From Malurus cyaneus samueli (taxonomy: Eukaryota > Chordata > Aves > Passeriformes > Maluridae): a DNA stretch of 64,000 nt. The notes under the pieces are model-generated. The model was not told the origin of the DNA, did no database searches, and saw nothing but the letters and a program-made list of their open reading frames with translations. The stretch spans positions 51,698,702 to 51,762,701 of the forward strand of contig CM019236.1 of the NCBI GenBank assembly GCA_009741485.1, given 5' to 3'. Below are positions 49,403 to 60,715 of this stretch, piece by piece. The stretch's first letter is position 1; the number at the start of each line of letters is the position of its first letter. The translations under genes and the position numbers were made by a program.

Positions 49403-49427
49403 NNNNNNNNNNNNNNNNNNNNNNNNN
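49403..49427. other. Assembly gap of 25 N
   Basis: The sequence before the gap (ttgtacaggat) and after it (atgtgtgggcaat) are directly adjacent in copy 1 (39901-39925), with no base between them. The gap is therefore a placeholder of nominal length with nothing missing. Any frame read through it is meaningless. Confidence 0.95.
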
Positions 49428-49619
49428 ATGTGTGGGCAATATTGAGAAGTTTTTAGATGCTCTGCACACAAGGGGGTTTCTAAGATTTTTAAAATTCTTA
49501 GAGTCCAGCCTTTCTCAGAGAGGGCAGATAGCCATGCTTAAGTGGGGTACAAATATATTCTGACATACACAACTTCATGAGTACCTTTTATAATAATTTT
49601 GCTTCTGGCTGGCAAGTTT

Positions 49620-52600
49620 ACCTTTTCTAAGTATTTTTCAGAGCATAGAGTAAAGAAATTGCGGAAGCTGCAGATTTCCTTTTTTGATATCAAAACTGTG
49701 CAAATACCTTGACCAATACAGAGTTTACAATACTGTGTCTTGTCCATTCTACATTTATTTTAAGTGCTAAGGTCACTTTTGCATAATTATTCAGGTATTT
49801 AGAGGGCTTTCTATTACTCTCATTTAGCTTGTCTGGTGGAAAGAGATCAGGATGTCTGGCAGTATCTCTTTGCCACCCCGATGCTTTCTCATCTGTCTTT
49901 TAAAGACAGGTTAAAAAGATTTTAGATGAAAATCTGCTTCCTGTTTGCATTATTCAGTGATTTGATAAAGAGGGAAGTAAATGCTAAACGACAATGTCAG
50001 ATCTTTCCAGCATCTTGTACTTTTTAAAAGTCATCTCTAAAGCAGTCTTCTTTCTTAGAAGCCTGAAAGACAGCTATTTTCTGTGGATTTTGGCACCAGG
50101 TATTTGTTTAAACTCAGGCAGAGTTTATCATCCCTAGAAAAGGGATAAAAATAAAAATTGATGAGTAATAACATGACCATAACTAGGTAGTTATTTCATG
50201 TGCACATAATTTTATTATGTCAAAACATTTGCATTTACTTGTTAGAATAAATTGTGACAACACATCACTTGGAAAGTATAAATTAAAAGACCCATATTGC
50301 AACATGTATTTATTAAGTCTTTTCATCAAAGATACAAACATTTTTATTTCCATATAGACTTTTTATTCTGGTATCAGATTCATTACTTGAACATCACAGT
50401 GAAACAGGTCCTTACACTGCAAGAATATAAAATGTAAACAAGCACAATTCTGAAGGTCTGCATTCAAAATCTCTGAGGACTGGCATACATTAGCATCCTG
50501 TATAAGTCATTAATATTTCCTTAATTTAGTTTCTTCATAATATATAAATTTCAATTTTTTTTTCCTTTTTATATATTTCCTCTTTCCGTATACAATTTTA
50601 ATTAATACTCTTTTGAGGATCCTAATGAAGAAGCTGCTAGCTGCTGTGATCTTTTGAATTCTTCTTTTCAAAGATGACCAGTTGTCTGAGCCGCATATAA
50701 GATATGCTTGAAAAATTACTCTTTAATTATTAGGATACAATGTGTCCAAATGGCTGATTTTAGGCTCATTGGCTCTCACTGCCTTTAATTTTTCTGTTCC
50801 TACTGCCTTCCTGTATTTCTCATTGCACTCTTAAAGCATCACTTGGAAATGTCAGATCAAAGTCTGGAAAGAGAAAAATAAAGAGGCTCAAACTATGGAA
50901 AAGTTGAGTTCAAACCGAAATAGGTCATTGTAACACAGTAAGAGGAAATAATCTGATCTTTTTTGGGTCATTGTTACAAGAACAGTATCAAACCTTGTAC
51001 CTATTTTACATCTTACCCATTAGCCTAAAATATCCAGAAGAATTCCTGGACTAATATCTGGATAGATTTTTAAGGTTGACAAAAGACTGAACATGTAAAG
51101 TGCCTTAATTATAATGATGGGAAAGTGAGGTAGAAGAACAACACAGTGAAGTTTTAGAGTTACTTAAATTAGTCAGCTTTTATTATATTATTAGTCAGAA
51201 GTAAAGCTAATACATTTCCAATTTTGACTCTTTGCATTGAGTTGCAGATGAACACAATCTTCCTTGCGCTGACATGTTTCCCCAGTATCTTGGCAGTGTT
51301 TCTTGCCTAATGTGAAACTCCAAACTCAGAGATGTAGGGAAGATCAGCACAAAATTTCCTCTGGCAGTAATGTCAGAGCACCTGCCCAGATGTCTGAAAG
51401 GAAAGCCTGCAGTGCTGTGTAAGCCATGTAGTATATATGGCTCACGCATTTGAATTTGTCTGGTACCTCACTATGAAAAGCTTCTTCAGTAGCAGTCAAG
51501 GCTGTGATTTCTGGAAAGGCTCCCTATTTAAGAGAAACTCACACAGTGTTCTCTTTGCAAAGTGTTTTTTTTGCAAGGTGCTTGTTTTGACTCCAGTTGT
51601 AAATCTTCTTCACCAAATTTTAAATGCATAAGACTGACTGATTCCTGTTTTCTGCATAAATTAACCACGTGAAAAGAACTTCCATTATAAAGAGGTGTGT
51701 GTCAGATGACTGCAAAATTTAAAATACACCAAAGCACACAGGTAATAGAGCTCTATAAGCAATCCTCTGCAGTAGACAAAGACATTCTAAATGGGTGAAT
51801 TTATTCAAGTGACAAGGTTGTGCATTTAGCAGGCTTCAACTGCAGCACAAATGTAAATCATCAGGTAATGAATAGAAGCCTGGATGGTGCAAGGAGGTGG
51901 TAAATTGCCACAGCAATTTATCACAGGAGTTTTTTTATTGGGTTCCAAGTTTCTACTGCAATAAATTGGCTTTTCCTAAATGCTATTTTAAAGCACATAT
52001 ATCCTTTGCTCAAAGAGTGTAATGATTTTGCTTAGCTCTACATGAGATCATTTTTCTTCAGCAAACATGGAAAGATGGAAAAAGAAGATGGAAAATGATA
52101 AGAAATTGGCTACCAGAGGGCAAATAATTTCTGATATTGTCCATTTCTGGGTAGTATGTTAGTCTCTTTTCTGATTCACAGACAGACACAAAACGCAATT
52201 GAGGAAAAATTAATTCACTAACTCCTCAAAAGGTGTCAACATGTTTTACAGTGTCCTGGACAAGTTTCTCTTTGAGGAGACCATGTGTAAACAGCTCACT
52301 GCCTTAGTCTCTGCTTGCAGGTCCTGAGAAAGCTCTGGGCTGAATACAGAGCCAAACTTCTCCCAAAATCCTTTTCCCATAAAAGACCAGCTATGGGTAG
52401 TGTAAGCGGGGTCCATCCTTCAAAATACAAGAATGGCAAGGCCACCAATCTTCCCATTCCACCAGCCTGACATAAGCCATTTCTTTTAAATGCTGAATGC
52501 CTTACAGAGTCAAACTGTATTCAATTTTTAATGGTATAATAATTTTAGAGAGTATGGTTTCTGTTATTCATAGCAGAAACATGCTGTTTTGGTTCCAGAC

Positions 52601-55197
52601 TGCAGGCGTCTCATCACTTGTAAAGGGAGTGGCTGCTTGCTGGGTTTAGACTGTTGATAGTCTTTCCAATCTGGTTGAATTTGGTGTTGCAGTAGTTTAT
52701 TCGCAGTTGTTATATATTTATGTGAATATTAATTTATTTGGGTGATTTTTTAATAGTAGACAAGAATGGTACTGGTATATATAGTAATATTTTAACCTTT
52801 CTGTTAATTATTTTATTTTGAAACAGTCATCCTGAGCTAATTATTTAAGATCAGTTGCCATCATTCTTGTAATGTAACTGCTAATGTAGACATTTTTATT
52901 TTGGAATGAAAGAGCACAACATGAGCTGTTGTACAGGTATTCTTCTAGAATGAATCTATTAAAAAACACCCAATGCTTATTTTTATGTAATAACTTCTTG
53001 ACGTTTCTGTCCTTATGAAAAGTGCCACTGTAAATAAGAAAACAAGAACTACACTGAGCCTGACAGAGACTGACAGGGATTATAATAGCAGAAAGTAAAT
53101 CCATATTTGTCAAACCAAATATAATCTTTTGCTGGTAAAAAATGGTCCTAGAAATGGATGTTATGAGATTTTGGAAGAAACAGTGGTATTTAAAGATGTG
53201 AATAAAAGGCCAGGAGGTTTTAATTGGGGAAATAAAAACTAAACACTTGAAAAAAATACTTCAGGTATTTTTTATCAGTAGTCAAAGTAGCAGTCAAAGT
53301 CAATTGAATTATGCTATAGAAATAAATTAAATTCATCAGTGAGTATAAACTGGAATATTGATTAGAATAACTCATAATCTGCAATATCTGTTAGTTGTTA
53401 GTGGAGAAAAGTCAGACCCTGAATCTTTGGCGAGAGTATTTGAAGAGTCCTCAGGAGCAGATATTGTGCAACCCGGCACCACATATGTGATTAAACCTTA
53501 CAAGTCAGTGTTTTTACTGATTTCTTGAGAAAATTATTTATCATCATCCCAGACAAAATGCCAGAATTGCAATAATTACCACCAGTTTCAGCTGATTGAT
53601 TAAAAAAAAAAAAGATAGGAAACACCCCCCAACCCCAAAGCAAGGCATTGACTTGAATCCCAACCCCAAAAAACCTAGAATATTTTTTGCTGCAAACTAA
53701 AAATTATCTGAAGAACAGACCAGGGACTTAAAAACAGTACAAATTCTTTATAATGTTCTGGGAATTATGAATGAACAATAGTAACTGATTTCCCCAAACA
53801 AAGAAGAGCTCAACTGTACAACAGGCATTCATTTAAAGGAGAAAAAGGTTTTTTGACATAGGTAGATTGAAATTTCTGCCTAACAATATTAACAACTACA
53901 GAGACAAAGAGAAATTTTGCCGACAAATTATCCTTAACACAGCTGGTTAATTTTGAGGTAGATAAAAATATTTCCTTCATTGGTTTACTCAGCAGTATTG
54001 TCTAGCAGACAAATGAAAACAAGTAGTCCATTTCTTCAATGTAAAGCTAAAAGTGAGTAGCAAAGTGCTCAGTTGCCAGCTGGCCTTTATACCAATGGTG
54101 TAAAATTGGTTTAAAAATGTAGTATGAGAGATTTCCAGCTGAAACGCTTGCATGCCACATTTGAAGCTGAAAGGAAGATTTAAGTCTATAAGGTTGAATT
54201 TTGTCACACGGGTTAACATGACATTTGCAAAACTGTTTACCTGAGCCAGTTCATCATACTTTCTTTATAATTTCTCAAGGAACAGAAAGACTTTAGTCTT
54301 GAAACTTCTTCAAATTGTCTTTACTAGTATCAGTTTAGAAGGCTTGTGCTTTTTAAAAATGTGACTCCTTTACACTCTCTTCCATAAATAGTGGAATAAA
54401 TGCCTGATTACCCTCTTCAGCAGCAACAACATTCTTGAAGCAAATGAAGCTGACCATTGACATAAAACTGGTGGAAGTTGGTATAGATAGAACACTGATA
54501 TCTTTAGGCAGAATTCTCTGTCCCTATCCGTTCCTTTGATCTCTGTTGCAGATGGAAGCTGATGGTATCATTGTTCCCTTTAATCTTGCACACAGATGGT
54601 ATCAGGTGTGTCAAGCAGGTGTTGCTTAATGCTTGTGAACAGCTTTTGTATTTTTTGGTTTGCCTGATAATCATTCAAGGAGATGTGTCATCCAGCTGCA
54701 GGTCACATTTTATTTAGCACTCCACTTTGGGTTCTGAGCTTATTGAGCTGAACTTTGCTTGAAACTGAATAGGAGAAACCTCCCCAGATGTCAAACTAAC
54801 AACTAACAGAGGTCACCAAAGATGCCTGCAGAGTCCCACACAGGAGCAGTGACAAGTATTTCATAAGGTTGCACAAGCTAAACAATTATGCAGTAGATAG
54901 GTTGTAACTGTGTACCAGACAGGTGAGTTTATGTAGATTTCAATGAATAAATTGTCTTGCATTTTAATCCTTGGCATGCTTGATTTGTGGCAGAATAAAT
55001 AGTGTTTCATTTATAAACTCGATTTTTTTTGTCTGTGTTTAGAGAGTTCAAAGAATTTGGCAACAATACCATCAACATACCTTTTCCAAAATATTAATGT
55101 TGAGATTGATTTTTTTCTGTGGAACAGCCTGGTACAAATTCTATGTGCAGTCAGTTTCCCGACAGCTTTCTGTGTCCGGTCCATTTGTATCATTTGT
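49620..55197. other. AT-rich non-coding stretch, no gene seen
   Basis: About 5.6 kb with frames of at most 90 codons, low CpG and no repeat I can name. Short runs of A and C (53600-53670) are the only local irregularity. Confidence 0.7.
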
Positions 55198-55333
55198 GCT
55201 TGCGCCTTGAGTTGTGTGTCCAGTTCTGGTCCCCCCAGGTTAGGAAGGGTGTTGGGATGCTGGAGTATGTCCAGAGAAGGGCAGCAGAGCTAGTGAAGGG
55301 TCTGGAACGCAAATCCTGTGAGGAGCAGGTTAA
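55198..55333 (+). mobile_element. CR1 ORF2 C-terminal fragment, plus strand
   Basis: Translation gives LELCVQFWSPQ, then a spacer, YVQRRAAELVKGLE and KSCEEQ. This is the conserved end of the CR1 ORF2 polymerase, where the usual wording is LEYCVQFWAP...VQRRATKLVKGLE. The piece is short, starts and stops abruptly, and runs into an inverted CR1 piece at about 55350. It carries no complete reading frame. Confidence 0.8.
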
Positions 55334-55352
55334 CTCAAGGTGTGGGTCTCAC

Positions 55353-56070
55353 GAGTGCGCAGCGGACAAATTCTGCCCTGCTCCTGCTGCCACACCATGC
55401 TGACACAAAGCCAGGATGCCATTGGCCTTCCTGGCCACCTGGCTACACTGCTGCTCATGTTCAGTGCCCCCAGTCAGTGTCCCCAGGTCCCTTTCGGCCT
55501 GGCCACTGTCCACCACTCTGGACAATGTCCCAGCCTGTAGACTGCCAGGGATGTTGTGCCCATGGCAGGACCGGGGCCCTGGTCCTGTTTTGTCCCTGTT
55601 GTTTGGACAGGGTCCTGTGTCCTCCTGTCCAGGCCCCTCCAGAGATGGATGCTCCCCCAGCCGGGTGTCACCCCGCTCATCTGCTGATGGGGATCCATCC
55701 CTGATCCAGATCATCCATGGACACTGAACAGGCCCTGCAGTGATCCCGGGAGCATGCCACAAGAGGTGAGCCACGCCCAGCTCGGATCAGCGCCATTCCC
55801 CAGCACTGTCAGGCCTGGCTGTCCAGCCCGTTCCTCAGCCGGATCAGCGCTATTCCCCGGCACTGTCAGGCCTGGCTGTCCAGCCCGTTCCTCACCCAGG
55901 GAAGGGGGCACTGTCCAAGCCATGGGCATTCAGGACAATCCACGGCAGCGCTGTCAGAGGCTCTGCTGAAGGGAGACACAGCCACAGCCTGCCCTGCACC
56001 CACAGGCGGCTCAGCTGGGCACGGGAGAGGAGCTTGGCCAGACAGGACCTGCCCCTCTCAATCCTCGCTG
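55353..56070 (-). pseudogene. Decayed CR1 reverse-transcriptase region, minus strand
   Basis: Read on the minus strand from about 55985 leftwards, recognisable pieces of the CR1 ORF2 reverse transcriptase appear in the right order: an SAEPLTAL...HGLDS segment (from SKAFDTV...AHGLD), a GSLQGLFSVHG segment where PQGSVLGPVLFNIF is expected, then QAERDLG, QQCSQVARKANGILA and GVAAGAG near 55400. The catalytic FADD box is not preserved. The frame is broken in several places, with two 57-base tandem copies inside. The part from 55985 to 56070 is GC-rich and assigned only by continuity. This element is dead. Its high GC explains the long overlapping frames here on both strands. Confidence 0.7.
55783..55896. 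repeat. Two tandem copies of a 57-base unit inside the CR1 remnant
   Basis: Copies start at 55783 and 55840 (cggatcagcgc...). They differ at only a few positions, including ccattccccagc against ctattccccggc. Fifty-seven bases is 19 codons, so the duplication kept the frame. Confidence 0.9.
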
Positions 56071-56345
56071 GCTGGGGGTTGTATTTATAAAACAATTTTT
56101 ATCATCCTTTAGAGAAAGGACCAGATTAATTTCTACTGAGCTTTTATATCTTTAATCTTCTCTCTTTGTGAAGTTTCAAAAGGTCTTTGAGAAATGGAGA
56201 GGAACTATGGGCAATATTTAGGAATATCAGGGCCTGTCTAGCAAAAGATTTGCAAATGCAAGTATTTCATTATAGTTAAATCATTCTACCATATGGAAAG
56301 TATGAAACTGTCTGATAGACAGTGACAGTTTCTCACCTAAATATG

Positions 56346-56479
56346 TAAAAAAGATGTGTAGATGTGACACTTAGGGACACAGTTTAGTAGTGCAACTTGG
56401 TCATGCTAGGTTACAAGTTAGACCTGTTGATCTTAAAGGCCTTTTCCAACCTAAATTATTCTATGGCTTTATGATTCCA
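56346..56479 (+). mobile_element. CR1 3' end, plus strand
   Basis: The words aaaaagatgtgtagatgtga, cacttagggacacag, gatcttaaaggcc and ttttccaacctaaattattc followed by tatggctttatgattcc match the last 130 bases of CR1, ending with a degenerate copy of its terminal ATTCTATG-type repeat. About 270 bases of non-CR1 sequence separate it from the antisense piece to its left. Confidence 0.85.
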
Positions 56480-59400
56480 AACATCTGAGTGCATTTAGAA
56501 TGCATGTTTTCTCCAGTCTTTCCCTGTTATTCTTAATTTCATCTCTGTTAGTTCTTGGTAAGAGCCATTCACAAATAATGAGTCTGTATTGCCTCAAAGC
56601 ATATAGAGAACTTTAAGTAAAGGAGGGCAAACAGGAAGAAATGCTCAGTTCTGTGAGTTGAAATTGGGGGAGGATATGAATCACTGTTCAAGTCATTAGC
56701 ATAAAGAGTGAAACCTGAAAGCAGCATGTTTATATTCTAAGCAGGGATAAGGAGTTTTGAAAATTCAGGACATAGCTTGAAAGGTTTGCAGAGCAACACG
56801 ATTATCCTTTTAAAAACATGAGAAAGAAAAATCGGTGAAATGATGGTTTCTCATTTCCTTAGAATTATTAGAAAAAAATCATGACACTCACCAAAACATG
56901 TCAGAAGTTAATACCAAGGATACTTGATAAACATAGTATTACAAGATTATGTTTTTTGAAGTCTTGCATGAAGACAAGTCTTAATTCCCTTGGCTTGTAA
57001 ACAGCTTGAAGTGACTGTGATATCCCTTCCTCCACCTCACCATGCTCACAGTAATCTCTTTAGCAAAACCAAGTAACTGGTGGAAGTCCTGACCTTGAAT
57101 TCTTGTTAAGCTCAGAAATACACAGGTTGAACTTCATTTCATGGCCGAACCAAGTACTATCTCTCTTCTCAAGTACAGTTTCTCTTTTCAAGTAGTCACA
57201 GCAACAAGAAAAATAAGTGCTGCCCTGCATAAATGCACACTTAGTAAATCACTCACAGTATTCTGGATCAGCCAGGATTTGTGAAACCGTGGCAAAATTA
57301 AAATTACTCAATGCTTTTGTTTCCTATCTGATTAACAGAAAACAGATTAATATCAGTACGTTCACAGAACAGGGTGTTTAAAACTTAGAAAAGGAGAGCC
57401 TTTTCAAATGCTGGACATTACAAAGCCTGAAATGTTACACAACTTTTAAATATGGCAAAGTATATTGTTGAAATTGTTCTCAGCCTTCTCACTAACTTTT
57501 TCTTGACGCCTTTGCTCAATAGCATCTTCTCACAGATTGCAGATGAAGCAACTCCTGTGGCCTGCAACTCATTAAGTGCCTTTAGAAACCCATTTCAAAT
57601 GGTCTTCTGCATGATTCTGCATTTGACACTAATTGTACAGGGGTACAAAACATCAATTTTTTGGCTCCAGAAGTACTTTATGACTTGTTCCATAGGTGTG
57701 TAGGAGCTACCATTGGTCATTCTTATAGATAATACAAACCTCAGCAGATCTCTCTGTGTGGAGCATTGAGAAATAGAGCAGAGATGTGGGTTATGACTTT
57801 TGTGGGGAGCTGGGAGGTTTGGTAATAGTATCAATGCTGGGACCCAACTTTTTCTTCTTTCTGATGCCATTTAGGGCATAACTCTGCTGTCAGGGCAGCA
57901 AGGTGAACCTGGCTACAGTGGTACCCTGAGTCAGTTTGGGTGTATAGATTAGCATGCATGCACACAGGTTCTTTCTGTCACTGTTCTCCTTGTAATCTTA
58001 CTCCACAATAAGCAGGACTGATTCTACTAACTACTCCCACAAGGTGTCCTTGTCCTTCTTCTGTCATTTGGCAAGCTTTTTTTCACAAGTTGTCTTTTTG
58101 TTTCATGACCCCTCAGGTATGAAAATTCACTTTTGTCCACAGCACTGGAATTGTCTGTGAAAATAGCTCGTCTTATGTAGATGCAGCACTCATTATCAAA
58201 ACTTAAACATTACTCTTAAAGAGAATCTGATCATTATTATGGCCATTAAAAACAGAATTGTATTTAATAGAAGGAAAAAGTAACTTTGTGGTGGCCTAAA
58301 TGTATATCTATATTGTCTCTGTATGTCTCTGTATAAAGCATTCTAAATCAAAATGGGAAGATAAAATAAGCTTTTTCATATAATAGCCCTTATAAATTAG
58401 AGCATTAGATTGGAAAGACTTTTCAAACTTATCTGTTATTTACAAACAATTAGGAAGAACAATTAGGAGGTGAGGTGGCCTGTGTGTGATGTGAGTTTAT
58501 TGCTTTGGTCATAAAATCTCTTTTACTTACAAAATTTTACCCCGTAAAACTTATCTTATTGGCCACAGACTTCTAAGTTTCGGGAACATTGTCCATGAGA
58601 TGGTATATCACAGGTAAACATTTTTAGCTTGTCTAATCAGAAATTCAGTTATGTGAGACCAAGAAAAAATAATTGGTAAACAAAACTAAAGGGATCTAAT
58701 GCTCTGTTCGTTCATATGAATTGCTAGTAAATCTCTTTATAATTTTTTTTTTGTTAGAGTTTTCTATTAATCAAAAGGAAATTTTGAAGCAGTGCTTTGA
58801 TGAGGTGAAAATTTCCATGCCTCTTTTCTTCAGACTAAGAAGCTTTCTCAAGTTTGTTTTCTTCTGAATAATAACCTGGAACTAGGGATTTACTTGACTT
58901 AAGACTCTTCTTCCTTAAATTAGTTTTAGGTGAATAAGAATGTAAGGTTGTTGCAAAGCAAAATTGTCATACTAGCATATTCACACAATATCGATCATTA
59001 AACACAGGATTTCATAACACAGATTTTTTTCTAACTATAGTAGAGCAATGTGAACATTAAATATATGCTTAGATAATTGCCGTTCTTTGACTTGATTAAC
59101 TTTTTAAAATATAACTTTCCCTTCATTTGGTCATCATTTTCCCCACTGTATTTTCTACGTTCTTCATAAATCAGTCTCTTTCCTTATCTTCTAAATTTTA
59201 AAAGTAACCACCTGTCTCTGGACTGTCTGCCAATCATTTTTTTTTCAGAACCAGTGGTTTTGCTTTACTTGGCAGGAAAGTAAAAATGAGAGAATGTCAG
59301 GTGTTCCCGGAGATAAGTTTATCAGATCTAAAATGCCAAGGCTGACAAAAATAATTATAGTTCTAAAAGGAAGTTTAGAATTTATTTTAGTATGCTTTAA

Positions 59401-60351
59401 TTTAGTTGTTTTCCGAGGTATACTTATTTTCTCTCTTCTAAATTATTTTGTGAGTGATGCAGAGATTTTAATCACAGAGATGAGAACTAGAGCAGTATTT
59501 GCAAACATGAGCCTTCTCCTGCATTCCTTAGACATGTCTGGAATATTGAAAACATTGAATTTGTGTTTTATTGATGGGAACACAAGCCCTACATTGTAAT
59601 TTCTTAGTTTCTAGAATTATGTTAGCAAAGTTTTCTGAATAGATTTGCTGCCCTGAGGAGTCTAACCACCATCTACTACTGTTATTGAAGGAAAGAGACA
59701 ATAGAAGAATCTTCAAGATAACTGCAAAAAAAAGAAAAATTATCAACATAAAAAAATATATATAAATAAATTATAATTGAAACCACTTAGTTTATGTGAT
59801 GATCCTTCAGTGCTAACATTAGTGAGTAATTCCCCTTCAGTGCTAACATTAGTGAAAGGGATAAGGTCAGGCTATATATTTATATGATGAATGAATGTGT
59901 TCTTTTAATGGACAAAAAGATTTTTTTTGTAATGCCAGAATCTTGATTTCAATGCTCTAAGTTTTCTTAATCACTATGAGATGATACTGTTGCCTGCCTT
60001 CAGGCAGAAGGAGTTATTTCATGCACTAATTCAGATCTTCAGGAATATGTAAGAAATAAATACATCTGAATTCAGATCTTACCAGGTGAGTTAGAATTCA
60101 AATAACTTTGAAGTTTCTTTTTATTTTATGCACTCTTGTAATTTTTTTTAGTATTCTATGTTCTCACTCAGTGAGTCCTGGCTCCATAGTCTGCAAATAT
60201 TCATGAGTTTTACTGCCTGCTGAACTTAATGAGACCACTCATATTTGCTTAGTTTAATGTATATGTAACCATTTTCTATGCTAGTTTCTCCTTTTGGTTT
60301 CTATTTCTAAACTGCTGTAGTTCAGATTTAACCAGAGTTGGTTTCATGCAG
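56480..60351. other. AT-rich non-coding stretch, no gene seen
   Basis: Nearly 3.9 kb of low-CpG sequence with frames up to 101 codons (59294-59599, plus strand) and no domain. A short direct repeat lies at 59804-59855 and a TA-rich stretch at 59750-59780. Confidence 0.7.
59804..59855. repeat. Two copies of a 22-base motif, 30-base period
   Basis: The motif ccttcagtgctaacattag, extended by tga, occurs at 59804-59825 and 59834-59855 without mismatch. It is a local duplication. Confidence 0.9.
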
Positions 60352-60715
60352 TGCTGTGGTGTAACCCCAGCTGGCAGCTGACCCCCCTCTCATCCACTTG
60401 TTGCTCCACGATTGATGCCCAGCCAGTTCCCCAGCAGCAGCCCTGTCCAACCCTGTACCCAGTTTAGACACTGAGCATGATGTTATATGGTATGGAATGT
60501 CCCTCTGACCAGCCTGGGTCAGCTGTCCCCTCCCAGCTTCTTGTGCCACTGCAGGGAATGAGAGGCTGAAAAGTCCTTGACTTATGGAAAGCACTGCTTA
60601 GCAACAACTAAAACATCAGGGTGTTATCAACATTATTCTCATGCTAAATCCAGAACACAGCACTGTGCCAGCTACTAGGAAGTAAATTAACTCAATCCTA
60701 GATGTAACTAGGACA
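60352..60715 (-). mobile_element. Solo LTR, same family as 2849-3438, internally deleted, minus strand
   Basis: The plus strand starts tgctgtggtgtaaccccag and ends actcaatcctag...aggaca, the reverse complement of an LTR with TG...CA ends. Internal blocks shared with the first copy include the pair cacatggtttggaatatccc (first copy) and tatggtatggaatgtccctc (here), each followed by a gggtcag motif. The segment from here to the end is better preserved than in the first copy: ctgaaaagtccttgac, gcttagcaacaactaaaaca and cagctactaggaag. At 364 bases it is shorter than the 590-base copy because the A-rich middle is missing. No viral genes are nearby. Confidence 0.75.

Larger units (their letters stand above)
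40103..49619 (+). repeat. Large direct repeat, copy 2, with insertion, noise and gap
   Basis: Copy 2 begins at the exact end of copy 1; two T are shared at the junction (microhomology). Positions 40103-40556 match 32537-32990 base for base at a constant offset of 7,566. After that the copy degenerates (40557-43466), is interrupted by a C-rich patch and a 1.56 kb segment with no counterpart (43467-45131), and resumes at 45132. From 45153 to 49619 it matches 35661-40104, with differences that are nearly all single-base indels in or near homopolymers and almost no substitutions. A 25-N gap lies near its end. Open frames here are copies of those in copy 1 or products of the errors. Confidence 0.95.

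Noticed and set aside
49229..49563. Frames containing unknown residues across the N gap
   Set aside because: The 25 N have no real length, so a frame through them has no meaning.
55349..55774. 141-codon minus-strand frame as a new gene
   Set aside because: It is made of out-of-order and frameshifted pieces of CR1 reverse transcriptase.
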